Assembly (NCBI GenBank): GCA_965267435.1
Contig: OZ253960.1
Span: 682,001-746,000, forward strand
From: JAWPMT01 sp965267435
GTDB lineage: Bacteria; Bacteroidota; Bacteroidia; Cytophagales; Cyclobacteriaceae
DNA length: 64,000 nt
Direction of reading: 5' to 3'
Shown here: piece by piece, positions 8,729-17,524 of the stretch
How the letters are laid out: every line of letters begins with the position of its first letter
Position numbering within the stretch: the first letter of the stretch is position 1
Program-made: the position numbers and the translations under genes
The notes under the pieces: model-generated
Told to the model about the DNA's origin: nothing
What the model saw: only the letters and a program-made list of their open reading frames with translations
Database searches by the model: none

Positions 8729-9409
8729 TTACGATAGGTACTTCTGAAAAGCCTGGAGGTATTCTTCTATGAATTCGTCTTTTCTTTTCAGCCGATACTG
8801 CATGACCCAGCGTGGGTGGGAGAGGGCGACGATCTCATCAAAGAGCGCGTATTTGACATTTAGGTAATTCAGGAATTCTGCGTTTTTCCCTTTGCCAATA
8901 CTAAAAGCTACGCGGGTGTCCAGACCAAAGTCGAATTGTATCTTGATTTGCTCGACGGCGTACTTCTCAAACAGGGTCTTGTATCCTTTGATGTCGTAAT
9001 AGTTGAGGTTGATACCATCCTTCGTATAGCCGAGGGGAGACACGGCCGATATGTAAAACCGGCTGTAGAAGTCCCCGACAGATCCAAATGCCCCGATCAT
9101 GTCGTAGATGAACCTGGAGGATAACTCCGGCTTTGGATCGAGCGAATTGTCAATGCCACAGACCTCCTGAAGTCGAACCGGGTCCGTAAATGGGACCCCC
9201 GTCACGCCAGCCCCAAAACGACCAGGGTTGATGCCGAGACAAAGAAAACGCGGTGCTTCATCGCTGTAGTATTTATGGTAGAACTTCGCCGCTAAGTCGA
9301 AGGTCTCTTTCCTTTCAAAGGGATTCAGGACTTCGACTTCATCCGGGAGATTTTGGGGAGGTTGCAATTGCTTGTAGTATTGCAATACAGCATCTGAAAA
9401 TTTCATCAT
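8729..9409 (-). CDS. SMUG2-like uracil-DNA glycosylase family protein
   Basis: This 226-residue protein carries CLGINPGRFGAGVTGVPFTD, the active-site loop of the SMUG branch of the uracil-DNA glycosylase superfamily, and a late ALSHPRWVMQYR motif at the position of the DNA-intercalating loop. This sequence pattern fits SMUG2, a base-excision-repair enzyme known from Pedobacter and relatives. The product would remove uracil or xanthine from DNA. I chose the ATG at 9409-9407; a second ATG follows immediately and a GTG lies two codons upstream. Its first codon shares base 9409 with the TTG start of the divergent pseudouridine synthase. Confidence 0.8.
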   Translation of the reverse strand: MMKFSDAVLQYYKQLQPPQNLPDEVEVLNPFERKETFDLAAKFYHKYYSDEAPRFLCLGINPGRFGAGVTGVPFTDPVRLQEVCGIDNSLDPKPELSSRFIYDMIGAFGSVGDFYSRFYISAVSPLGYTKDGINLNYYDIKGYKTLFEKYAVEQIKIQFDFGLDTRVAFSIGKGKNAEFLNYLNVKYALFDEIVALSHPRWVMQYRLKRKDEFIEEYLQAFQKYLS

Positions 9410-10002
9410 TGGCACGTAAACTCAAGTACTTCGTCTTCTATAAACCTTTCAAGGTGCTGAGCCAATTTAGCGATGAGCAGGGAAATTCGGGGTTGGCTTC
9501 GCTGTTGGATTTACCAAAAGATGTCTATCCGGTGGGGAGATTGGACTTAGAGAGTGAGGGATTACTTCTATTGACCAATGATAAAAGTCTGAATAACAGA
9601 TTGTTAAATCCTTCATTTGAACATGCCCGTACTTATTGGGTGGAGGTAGAGGGCGAACCTGATGAATTGGCCCTCAAGGCTTTGAGAGAGGGGGTGGACA
9701 TCAATATCAACGGCAGACAACACCGTACGCTTCCTTCTAAGGTTCAGCGAATAGAACCTGGAAACTTGCCGGAACGGGATCCTCCGGTCAACGTTGTCAA
9801 GCACCCGATCCGCACCTGGCTCGAACTGAGTTTACGCGAAGGTAAGAACAGGCAGGTGCGGCGCATGACAGCCAAGGTCGGTCATCCAACGCTACGGTTG
9901 TTACGGGTTGCGATAGAAGATCTGCAACTAGGCCACATGTCGCCAGGCGACCTGACGATGATCTCACAGAACGTGATCTACAAAAAACTGAAATTGCGTT
10001 AG
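9409..10002 (+). CDS. Pseudouridine synthase, RluE-like
   Basis: This 197-residue protein has the RsuA/RluB/E/F motif set: YFVFYKPFKVLSQF at the start, the catalytic YPVGRLDLESEGLLLLTND (Asp in GRLD), and LREGKNRQVRRM with PTLRLLRVAI near the end. It would isomerise a uridine in rRNA; RluE modifies U2457 of E. coli 23S rRNA. It lacks the S4 domain, as RluE does. No ATG fits the homology start. A TTG at 9409 does, and it overlaps the ATG of the divergent glycosylase gene by one base. The C-terminus overlaps the convergent DoxX gene by 4 bp. Confidence 0.86.
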   Translation: MARKLKYFVFYKPFKVLSQFSDEQGNSGLASLLDLPKDVYPVGRLDLESEGLLLLTNDKSLNNRLLNPSFEHARTYWVEVEGEPDELALKALREGVDININGRQHRTLPSKVQRIEPGNLPERDPPVNVVKHPIRTWLELSLREGKNRQVRRMTAKVGHPTLRLLRVAIEDLQLGHMSPGDLTMISQNVIYKKLKLR

Positions 10003-10391
10003 AAGGCGTTTTTCCTACCGCCCATCTTATTGTCAAGCGAGTACTCACCAGGACCGAGCAATGCGATGGCGATGAAGCCTACAAGGAACAAAAGTGCCTT
10101 CTCCTTGCGCGCAAAAGGATCACTGGCATGGGCGACAAAAGCAGCTACCAGCATCACGATGGCGGGCGGGATGGACGCGAGTTTCGTCTTGAACCCAATC
10201 ACGACGAGAATGGCACAGAGCACTTCTGCAAAAATGGTCAGTATGAGAGAGACGGCCGGTCCAAGACCGATTGGATCGCCAAATTCAAATTTCCCTGTTT
10301 CTATTACCCGGGAGAGCTTGGGCCAGCCATGGGTGAGCAGCATGCCACCACAGCCCACACGTAATATTAATCTTGCTAAGGAGTCAGTCAT
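9999..10391 (-). CDS. DoxX-family membrane protein
   Basis: This 130-residue protein has four hydrophobic helices and the DoxX family pattern: LILRVGCGGMLLTHGWPKL, a GDPIGLGPAVSL loop, FAEVLCAILVVIGFKTKLA, and a final LLFLVGFIAIALLGPGEYSLD. DoxX-like proteins are small inner-membrane proteins linked to redox or thiol stress in some bacteria, but most have no proven activity. It stands alone and is convergent with the pseudouridine synthase gene. Confidence 0.88.
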   Translation of the reverse strand: MTDSLARLILRVGCGGMLLTHGWPKLSRVIETGKFEFGDPIGLGPAVSLILTIFAEVLCAILVVIGFKTKLASIPPAIVMLVAAFVAHASDPFARKEKALLFLVGFIAIALLGPGEYSLDNKMGGRKNAF

Positions 10392-10473
10392 ATTGCTTTA
10401 GTTTGCCACAATATCATCGATTTTCAAAACTCTAGCAAGGAGCACTCTGTAACTGACCACTTCCTTTGTGCCT

Positions 10474-11841
10474 ATGGTCCTACCTGAAGATTTTCGGTCT
10501 CAGTTGTCATTTCTCTCCCAGGAGGATAAAGAGGGGTTGGAAGCGAGCCTCCTACAAGAACCTACCGTAAGTATTAGGCTCAATGCCCGAAAGTGGTCAA
10601 GGGCGGACCTTGAGCCGATTCCATGGAGCCAGCATGGATACTACCTGGATCACCGTCCGTCCTTTACAAGCGATCCCTTGTTTCACGCGGGTGCCTACTA
10701 CGTGCAAGAGCCTTCCTCTATGGTCATAGGCACAGTCATTCGCCAGTTTCTGGCATCAATGGAGTATCCTGTCAAGGTCCTTGATCTTTGTGGAGCTCCG
10801 GGTGGAAAATCCACGGACATTGCCAACCAGTTGCGTGATGGAGATACGCTGGTCAGCAACGAAGTCATTGCTTCCAGAGTCCATGTCCTGAAAGAAAATG
10901 TGGTCAAGTCTGGTGCTTCCAACCACCATGTATGCAGCAATGATCCCGCCGACTTCAAGAAGCTGCCGGGACTGTTTGATATCGTCGTCGTGGACGCACC
11001 TTGCTCGGGGGAGGGCATGTTTCGGAAGGATCATGATTCCGTAGATCACTGGTCGTTGAAGTCCGTGGAGTTTTGTCACCAGCGCCAGCTTCGTATACTG
11101 GAGGACGTATGGGATACGCTGAAGGAGGGAGGGGTACTCATTTACTCTACCTGCACCTTCAACGAAAAGGAAAATGAAGATGTGCTACGGCAGCTTATAA
11201 GCGACTATGATATCTCTGCCGTGCCTTTCGTTCCTGGTACTGATTGGTCGATTTGGACCTGCGAGATTGGAGGCTGCACACAGTTCAAAGTCCTTCCCAA
11301 CCGTTCAAAAGGAGAGGGGTTTAGCTTTTTCGTCATCCGCAAAAATGAACCCACTCCAACGGTGAGCTCGAAACGCAAGAAACGTGGGAAGGGCAAGCAG
11401 CCAAACTCACCTACGTTCCATCTGCCGCAACTGGAAGAGGGGGATATCCCTTTATACAAGGAAGAGGATCGGGTGCTGACTTACTCGGATCAGGAGTTGA
11501 TGACGCTTCTCAGCCAAAATTTACGGATGGTAAAGAAGGGGACCCTCCTTGGTACACTGAAGAAAGATCGCCTCATTCCATCGCACGAGCTGGCCCTGGC
11601 CACGTTTGTCGATCATAGCAAGTGGCCAACATACGAGCTGGATTACGATGCAGCCATTTCCTTTCTCCGGAAGGACCCAATTCTTCCACCATCGGAGACA
11701 AAGGGGTTTGGCCTCGTGACGTACAGGAATGTGCCTATAGGTTGGATCAACCATTTGGGCAATCGCGCGAACAATCTCTATCCATCCGAATACCGTATCC
11801 TGGCTCGGCGAGGGGCCCTACAGGAGCCGGGGATATTGTAG
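10474..11841 (+). CDS. rRNA cytosine-C5 methyltransferase, RsmF/NOL1-NOP2-sun family
   Basis: This 455-residue protein shows the full m5C methyltransferase motif set. KVLDLCGAPGGKSTDIANQL binds S-adenosylmethionine. DIVVVDAPCSGEGMFRKD (motif IV Cys) and LIYSTCTFNEKENE (motif VI, catalytic Cys) follow. Residues after about 290 form a basic linker (KRKKRGKGKQ) and a C-terminal domain with GFGLVTYRNVPIGWINHLGNRANNLYP, like the RNA-binding tail of RsmF. The likely role is methylation of one cytosine in 16S rRNA; the exact position is not predictable. I use the ATG at 10474, two codons after a GTG. Confidence 0.88.
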   Translation: MVLPEDFRSQLSFLSQEDKEGLEASLLQEPTVSIRLNARKWSRADLEPIPWSQHGYYLDHRPSFTSDPLFHAGAYYVQEPSSMVIGTVIRQFLASMEYPVKVLDLCGAPGGKSTDIANQLRDGDTLVSNEVIASRVHVLKENVVKSGASNHHVCSNDPADFKKLPGLFDIVVVDAPCSGEGMFRKDHDSVDHWSLKSVEFCHQRQLRILEDVWDTLKEGGVLIYSTCTFNEKENEDVLRQLISDYDISAVPFVPGTDWSIWTCEIGGCTQFKVLPNRSKGEGFSFFVIRKNEPTPTVSSKRKKRGKGKQPNSPTFHLPQLEEGDIPLYKEEDRVLTYSDQELMTLLSQNLRMVKKGTLLGTLKKDRLIPSHELALATFVDHSKWPTYELDYDAAISFLRKDPILPPSETKGFGLVTYRNVPIGWINHLGNRANNLYPSEYRILARRGALQEPGIL

Positions 11842-11878
11842 CTTTGCCTTACAGCTATTTTAGGCCACAGCCAAATCA

Positions 11879-12607
11879 ATGAACGTACCGAATTGTAGCC
11901 GTCTGGCGGGCGTATTTTTCGTCCTAATTTTTTGTGTACATATCTCCCATGCTCAGGAAAAGACCTCGACGAGCGAAGGGATCATCTGGGGGTATGCCGT
12001 TCAAAACGTGCAATGGAATGACCGGTGGAGTACCACCTTTTCAGCACAGTACCGGAGTTTTTTGGAGCGCGAAGATGGGTTTCATGTCTTCCTCTCAGGA
12101 GGCGTTGGCTACAAGCTATCACATGGATTCTCTGTAGGAGGAGGATTCACCAACCTCAACATCAATGGGCGGTTTGGTGATAACGAACTTTTTCTCTCGG
12201 AAGTTCGGCCATTTCAATTCCTTCAGTTGAACTACCCCGCAGGTCGTTTGACGTTCAATTGGCGCATGATGGTAGAGGAGAGGTTTTTGCGGTTTGCCGC
12301 CAATGGTGAGAAACTCCCTGGATACGAGTACGTATGGCGCTTCAGGAACCGGGCCCTATTCATGTTCACGCTTACCGAGCTTTTGCGTTTGGAGGCCAGT
12401 TCAGAAGTGATGATCCATGCGGGCACGAGCGTCATTGTCAATGACTTTGACCAGCACCGGGCCATACTACAGTTTCACTATACCCTGGGCCAATTTCAGA
12501 TTTCGTCCGGATACATGCATTGGTTTGTGCAGACTTTTGGGGGCGTGCTCGAAAACAGGCATACGTGGCTCATTGGGCTGAGGCACAATCTTACCAGAGC
12601 CAAATAG
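11879..12607 (+). CDS. DUF2490 family outer-membrane beta-barrel protein
   Basis: This 242-residue protein has a signal peptide ending near HISHAQ. The rest is made of alternating hydrophobic and polar strands rich in aromatic residues, such as STTFSAQYRSF, FLSGGVGYKLSHGFSVGGGFT and LTFNWRMMVEERFL, and it ends in a strand with HTWLIGLRHNLTRAK. This is the DUF2490 pattern, a Bacteroidota family predicted to form small outer-membrane barrels. Function is unknown. It starts 37 bp after the methyltransferase gene and ends 4 bp short of the convergent ABC transporter gene. Confidence 0.78.
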   Translation: MNVPNCSRLAGVFFVLIFCVHISHAQEKTSTSEGIIWGYAVQNVQWNDRWSTTFSAQYRSFLEREDGFHVFLSGGVGYKLSHGFSVGGGFTNLNINGRFGDNELFLSEVRPFQFLQLNYPAGRLTFNWRMMVEERFLRFAANGEKLPGYEYVWRFRNRALFMFTLTELLRLEASSEVMIHAGTSVIVNDFDQHRAILQFHYTLGQFQISSGYMHWFVQTFGGVLENRHTWLIGLRHNLTRAK

Positions 12608-12611
12608 AAAT

Positions 12612-15600
12612 TTAGACCCGAAGGAGATTGGCTTTTCGCTTCTTGGCATTGCCACTGAAGAGACGGAGGATCTTCTTCAACGTGTCTTTGACAAGCATGA
12701 CATAGAGCACTACCACAAATACCCAGATCACGACTACATTGAACCACACCGTATCGAACCGCCAATCCAGGATGCGTTTTTCAGGTGCGTAGAAGTGCGC
12801 CCGGTAGAACCACGAATCAGGATCCCGATAGATGGGGTCCTTCTTTTGTATTAGGGACGTCCGTGTCCGGTACACTTTGTTGATCTCGCTCCGGTTGGTG
12901 ACGATGTCCTCCAGGGACTTATTGAAGTGATCAGACTTCAACTGCAGAAATACCTCATTACCCAGTGAGGCCACGAGGCCTTCGTAGATGGAGTCCTTCC
13001 GCGCGACCGCCTCTTTATATTGCTCCTGAAACTCCGATCGTCGCTGCTCCAGATAGTTCAGCGTGCGCTGAGCGATGGCGTCATTGAACGAGATGGTATC
13101 GACGGCGTTGATGAGGTTGAAGGGCGAACTGCGCCGCCCGAGTCGTTCCAGTTCCTTCTTCAGCAGCACAAACCGATCTTCATATCCCTCGTAAGACTTC
13201 AGTCTGTTCAACCCATTCACAATTGACTCCAGCCTTGGAATGAGGTAGTTGTTCTGATAGGCGTGCTTACTCATCTCGCGCTCGGTGTCGAAGAAGTGCT
13301 TCTCATACCGGTTGTCCTTGAACTGCGCGACTGCCAGGGCCTCATAGGACCATCGTGAGATCATCACATCCCCTACAAAAGGGACGTAGCGCTGGTTGGT
13401 AAAGGTGGGATGTAGGTCGTCGAAACGGATCATGGCACCACCCAGGAGTAGTTGTGGTACAAGTATGAACGGGATCAGAATATAGATGGTGATCACCGAA
13501 TTGAGCGCCGACGAGATGTTGAGACCTATGAGGTTGGCGGCGCACGAGGTCGAGAATAGGATCAACCAGTAGAAGAAGGTCATGCCCTTGATCTCAAGGA
13601 TGTAATTCCCCACCAGCACGAACGAGATGGCCTGTACAGCCGACAGCGCAAACAGCCATGCAATCTTGGAATTGAGATAGCTCACCCGACTCAGATTCAG
13701 GAATGATTCCCGTTCCAGGATTTTCTTGTCTTTGAAGATCTCTTCCGCACTCACGGACATACCCATGAATAGTGAGACCACTACCGCCATGAACAGATAG
13801 ACGGGTAAATTCTTATTGTCCTGGAAGACGTATTCTCCCTCGCGGGCGTACTTGGAGAAGTATCCAAGCACCAGGGCGAGGAGCGGCGCCTCCAGCACAT
13901 TGATCATGATATACTGCCGGTTGGCCAGCTTCGCCAGGAAATTGCGATAGCTGAAGATCTGAAACTGCCCGAAGAGGCTGGGGATGTTGAAGTTGTTGGG
14001 AGGGAGGCGTTCATCGTAGCGAACCCGCTGCAGCCGGCCTTCGATGTTCTCCTTGTATTTCATGTACCAGCTTTTTGGGCTCACCTTCCGATGGTTGGTG
14101 GCCTTGCCATTGTCATCGATCTCGTTGGCCTCGATGATCTGGAGTATCTGTTCCGGGATCACATTACCACAGCGCTGGCACTCGCTTTCAGCGGCATTGA
14201 CCTGTGTGCTCATCGTCTTGAAGTAGACGACTGCATCGATGGGGTTGCCATTGTAGATAGGGTATCCGCCTTTGTCCAGTATCCACAGCTTGTCAAACAG
14301 CTTGAAGATATCGGACGAAGGCTGGTGGATGATCGCCACGACGAGTTTCCCCTTGCGGGCCAGGTCGCGGAGTAGCCACATCACCTTCTCCGAGTCATTG
14401 GAGCTCAGTCCGGACGTGGGCTCATCCACAAAAAGGACTGCCGGTTCCCTCATCAGCTCGAGGGCGATGTTTAGGCGCTTCCTTTGTCCCCCACTGATCG
14501 ACTTATTGAGCGGGTCACCTACCTTCAGATCGCGAATTTCATATAGATCCAGATCGGTCAAGACCTTGTCTACTGTGCTCTTTAGCAGTGACTCAGAAAA
14601 TCCCGAAAAGGAGATCTTCGCATTGAAGTACAGGTTTTGAAAGACTGTGAGCTCGTCGAAAAGCAGGTCATCCTGAGGTACATAACCAATCACCCCTTCA
14701 CGGCCTGCACGCTGTACGGAGTGGCCATTGATATGTACTCGGCCGGTGCTGGGCTCCAGCTTACCGTTCAGCAGATTCAATAACGTGGACTTGCCAGTAC
14801 CACTACCCCCCATGATCCCGACCAAATGCCCCGACTCTTCTGAGAAGTTGAATTTCTGGATGCCGTTCGAACTGTTTTTGAAGTGGAAGTCCAGGTCTTC
14901 GCCACTCAGGACGATCTTGACCTTGGTCTTGTCTCTGAGGAACTGCTTCGTGACCTCCGTCTCGTAGATCGACTCGATGTTTGGCCCTTTGATAATGGAG
15001 CCCGGCTTTAGGAAGTAGGCCTTCTTTGAGCTGATCTTATTGCCTTCGAGGTACAGGTTAAGCGGACCATCGTACTTGAATACGAAGCGCTCGACACTTT
15101 CTATCTGCAGGACATAGATCTTTCCATAGAGGTTCTCTACAAACATGTGAAGCGCTCCGACATCCTCCTTCACCTTCTTGCGTTTTTTGCGCATCATCCA
15201 CGCCACCTCTTCCGGCCACTCGGTCATCTTGTTGTCGATGATCAGCAGCTGTCGGGGGTCTACCTCCGTGGCGTCCTGATTGAAGATGAAAGACTTAATG
15301 TTCTTGACCTCCTTTTGGTCCAGGTTGAAGTTCATCGCCACAAGCGAGGCAAACTCACTCTCCTTGTCGATGATCTTTTCGTCCGCATTGATCAGCTCGA
15401 GGAGCTGGATAAACACAGTGATTCGCTCACTTTGAACCAGTTCCTTATTGAGCTGATTACAGATCTTGGCAATCTGTATGATGCTCGTAGAGTCTATCCC
15501 CAGTTCATGGTCGCCACTTGGATCCTGGTTCGCCTCCCGGTAAAATGAAAGGTAGTCGTAGAAGAGCTTCAGGTACTCGTTGGTAAGCTCCTGGTTGAGG

Positions 15601-15725
15601 GTCTTTTCCAGGTACGGCTTAACGATCAGATCCCCGGAGTCTTGCTGAAAATCCTCCTTGACACTCTCTATGATGGCGAAGAGGTGTACCAGGGCATTGA
15701 CGATAGTTTCGCTCATTCCTTGCAT
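12612..15725 (-). CDS. ABCG-type half transporter fused to an N-terminal TerB-like domain
   Basis: This 1037-residue protein joins three parts. Residues 1-200 are helical and include a TerB-like stretch near 100-150 (LLELINADEKIIDKESEF). Residues about 225-520 contain the ATPase: Walker A GGSGTGKSTLLNLL, Q-loop GYVPQDDLLF, signature SISGGQRKRLNIALELM and Walker B VLFVDEPTSGL, followed by a CQRCG pair. The C-terminal part is an ABC-2/ABCG membrane domain with six or so helices; a large charged, partly coiled-coil insertion of about 180 residues (from KDNRYEKHFF to RDPDSWFYR) precedes the last helix. The ABCG order (ATPase first) is eukaryote-like but known in Bacteroidota. Two ATGs, at 15725 and 15716, are possible starts. 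The substrate is unknown. Confidence 0.85.
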   Translation of the reverse strand: MQGMSETIVNALVHLFAIIESVKEDFQQDSGDLIVKPYLEKTLNQELTNEYLKLFYDYLSFYREANQDPSGDHELGIDSTSIIQIAKICNQLNKELVQSERITVFIQLLELINADEKIIDKESEFASLVAMNFNLDQKEVKNIKSFIFNQDATEVDPRQLLIIDNKMTEWPEEVAWMMRKKRKKVKEDVGALHMFVENLYGKIYVLQIESVERFVFKYDGPLNLYLEGNKISSKKAYFLKPGSIIKGPNIESIYETEVTKQFLRDKTKVKIVLSGEDLDFHFKNSSNGIQKFNFSEESGHLVGIMGGSGTGKSTLLNLLNGKLEPSTGRVHINGHSVQRAGREGVIGYVPQDDLLFDELTVFQNLYFNAKISFSGFSESLLKSTVDKVLTDLDLYEIRDLKVGDPLNKSISGGQRKRLNIALELMREPAVLFVDEPTSGLSSNDSEKVMWLLRDLARKGKLVVAIIHQPSSDIFKLFDKLWILDKGGYPIYNGNPIDAVVYFKTMSTQVNAAESECQRCGNVIPEQILQIIEANEIDDNGKATNHRKVSPKSWYMKYKENIEGRLQRVRYDERLPPNNFNIPSLFGQFQIFSYRNFLAKLANRQYIMINVLEAPLLALVLGYFSKYAREGEYVFQDNKNLPVYLFMAVVVSLFMGMSVSAEEIFKDKKILERESFLNLSRVSYLNSKIAWLFALSAVQAISFVLVGNYILEIKGMTFFYWLILFSTSCAANLIGLNISSALNSVITIYILIPFILVPQLLLGGAMIRFDDLHPTFTNQRYVPFVGDVMISRWSYEALAVAQFKDNRYEKHFFDTEREMSKHAYQNNYLIPRLESIVNGLNRLKSYEGYEDRFVLLKKELERLGRRSSPFNLINAVDTISFNDAIAQRTLNYLEQRRSEFQEQYKEAVARKDSIYEGLVASLGNEVFLQLKSDHFNKSLEDIVTNRSEINKVYRTRTSLIQKKDPIYRDPDSWFYRAHFYAPEKRILDWRFDTVWFNVVVIWVFVVVLYVMLVKDTLKKILRLFSGNAKKRKANLLRV

Positions 15726-15811
15726 TGGAGGCTAAAATAAGATTTACGGGCTTGACTACCCTAACAAATCAAAGAAAATGCAGATGGCGTGGACCCCTCC
15801 TCTGAAAACAG

Positions 15812-15838
15812 AAAAAGCCGTCCATCGGACAGCTTTTT
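15812..15838 (-). terminator. Terminator between lipoprotein gene and ABC transporter gene
   Basis: AAAAAGC-CG-TCC (15812-15823) pairs with GGA-CA-GCTTTTT (15827-15838) around a 3-nt ATC loop, with one mismatch. It ends in T residues on the minus strand, 27 bp after the lipoprotein stop, so the ABC transporter gene probably has its own promoter. Confidence 0.75.
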
Positions 15839-15864
15839 CAATGTCTTTTTGTGAAATCTGGAGC

Positions 15865-16680
15865 TTAGCCCACGATGGAAGAGCGCATTTCGTTGATACT
15901 ACCTACCACATCGTTGAATTGGTCTTCAGTAATTGTACCATCGTCGCCTAGTTGATCGTAGAACAAGTTGATGTATCTCAACTTAGGCAACACCCGGTTG
16001 ATGTTCTCATCAGAGGAAAAATTCTCCATCAGTTCAACGAGCTTCTGCACCTCATCTTTCTGCTGGGCCATGACCTCCATCAAGTTTTCATTGTAGTCAC
16101 TCGCTACGATGAGCTGCCCCGTGATGTACAGTCCTTCTATCACACTACCGGCGATGACGAGCAGTGAGTTCAATTCGTCCCCACTGTTTTGCAGATGGTT
16201 GTAGGTGTTGTGGATCGACTCGGTGACAATCAGGATCATTTCGTCTTTATTGTCCAGGTTCTGCTCCATTCTTTCGACCATGTCAGCGTTGAAGGCAGTC
16301 GAGATATTAAGATCTTCCACCAACTGGCTGGCTGCTGTCAGAAACTGAAGTGTCTCCTCTTGCTTGTTGTAGGTGCTGGCGTAGCTGAGATCCGCCCCGT
16401 ACACGCCGAGGTTCATCGCCTTCTGCCATTCTGCCACGTACTTGTCTACGTTCGCAGGATCGTTGGTGATATTGAAAACGAAATTGGCGTTGGCCTTCTG
16501 AAGCATATTGGTCACCTCGTAGGAGGTTGGGATAGGATACTCAAACTCGTTTTCTACGAAAGTGGACAACTCTTCTCTGGCTTCTTCCTTCTCAGCGTTG
16601 CTCTTTTCAGAGCCGCTTCCACATTGAAAGAAGACAAATACCAAAGAGCATAACAAAAGAGTGGATAATTGCTTTTTCAT
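15865..16680 (-). CDS. Helical lipoprotein of unknown function
   Basis: This 271-residue protein begins MKKQLSTLLLCSLVF and has a lipobox ending FFQC-GSGS, so it should be a lipid-anchored envelope protein. After a charged Glu-rich linker the remainder is almost wholly alpha-helical, for example AEWQKAMNLGVYGADLSYAS and GSVIEGLYITGQLIVASDYN. I recognise no catalytic motif. Similar long helical lipoproteins are common in Cytophagales. I use the ATG at 16680; a TTG five codons upstream is less likely. It is upstream of the TerB-ABCG gene on the same strand but separated from it by a terminator. Confidence 0.75.
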   Translation of the reverse strand: MKKQLSTLLLCSLVFVFFQCGSGSEKSNAEKEEAREELSTFVENEFEYPIPTSYEVTNMLQKANANFVFNITNDPANVDKYVAEWQKAMNLGVYGADLSYASTYNKQEETLQFLTAASQLVEDLNISTAFNADMVERMEQNLDNKDEMILIVTESIHNTYNHLQNSGDELNSLLVIAGSVIEGLYITGQLIVASDYNENLMEVMAQQKDEVQKLVELMENFSSDENINRVLPKLRYINLFYDQLGDDGTITEDQFNDVVGSINEMRSSIVG

Positions 16681-16849
16681 TCGTTTCTGTTTCAAAATTT
16701 AATTTCTTCAGGGCCTTTGATTTGCGACCGCGTCAAAGTTAGTCAATCAATGGTAATCACTCAAAAATTGGAAGAGGCCCTTTTAATCGTTCTTGGCAAG
16801 ACATACTTTCATGGTTCGTGGCACGTCGTTGAACTAAATTCGGTGCAAG

Positions 16850-17455
16850 ATGAGCGAAAACGAAGGAATATCTGACGAACGTGATCTGGAGGTGATCACC
16901 AAGTTTTTTGAGCTCGGGGTAAGAGTAGATCATGAGATCGTGGATTTTCTCGCCGATCGACTGATAGTCAAAACGTTTAGTGCCCGGGAGTTGATCACCG
17001 AGGCTGGGAGACAGGAGCGGTATTTCTATATTGTCCAAGAGGGTGTCCAGGGCCTCTACCTCATCAATTCCTCGGGTGACAAAGTCGTGTTGGCTTTTTC
17101 TTTTGCTGGTAGTCCCTCGGGGGTATATGACTCCTTCATTAGAGAAAAGCCATCATCTTTATTCCTCGAGGCCCTCCGCCCATCACGAATGTACGCCCTC
17201 AGCAAGCCGGCTTTTGATCAGTTATTCATTGACTTTCCAAAAATGACTCATTGGAAGGCACAGTTCTTCGAGAGCATTTTGCTGGGACGACTATCGAGAG
17301 AAGTGGAGCTGTTAACGATGAGCGCCAAGGAGCGGTATGATGTCTTTGTCGCAAGATGTCCACCGCCGCTGCTGTCCATACCCCAGAAGTACCTCGCATC
17401 CTATCTCAACATGACTCCGGAGACTTTTAGCCGACTCAGAAGCGTTCGCGATTAA
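16850..17455 (+). CDS. Crp/Fnr-family transcriptional regulator
   Basis: This 201-residue protein has a cyclic-nucleotide-binding-type beta-roll (about residues 20-125, including LITEAGRQERYFYIVQEGVQ). A dimer helix follows, then a C-terminal helix-turn-helix, IPQKYLASYLNMTPETFSRL. The recognition helix carries E-T-F-S-R, the same ExxSR pattern that reads TTGAT half-sites in FNR. There is no N-terminal cysteine cluster, so it is not an oxygen-sensing iron-sulfur FNR; its ligand is unknown. Ending just after the recognition helix is usual for Bacteroidota members. A perfect FNR-type box starts one base after its stop codon, upstream of the DinB-like gene, its likely target. Confidence 0.85.
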   Translation: MSENEGISDERDLEVITKFFELGVRVDHEIVDFLADRLIVKTFSARELITEAGRQERYFYIVQEGVQGLYLINSSGDKVVLAFSFAGSPSGVYDSFIREKPSSLFLEALRPSRMYALSKPAFDQLFIDFPKMTHWKAQFFESILLGRLSREVELLTMSAKERYDVFVARCPPPLLSIPQKYLASYLNMTPETFSRLRSVRD

Positions 17456-17469
17456 TTGATCTGGATCAA
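17456..17469. promoter_or_regulatory. FNR-type operator TTGAT-CTGG-ATCAA
   Basis: This is a perfect 5-4-5 FNR consensus dyad, and the arms extend to 6 bp (ATTGAT/ATCAAT). It begins one base after the Crp/Fnr stop codon and ends 55 bp before the DinB-like start. The regulator encoded just upstream has the matching ExxSR recognition helix, so binding by that protein is a natural inference. Confidence 0.6.
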
Positions 17470-17524
17470 TGTTTCCTATTGATGGGCGCCGGACCTTTGA
17501 GCTCACAACAATCAAACATGTCAG

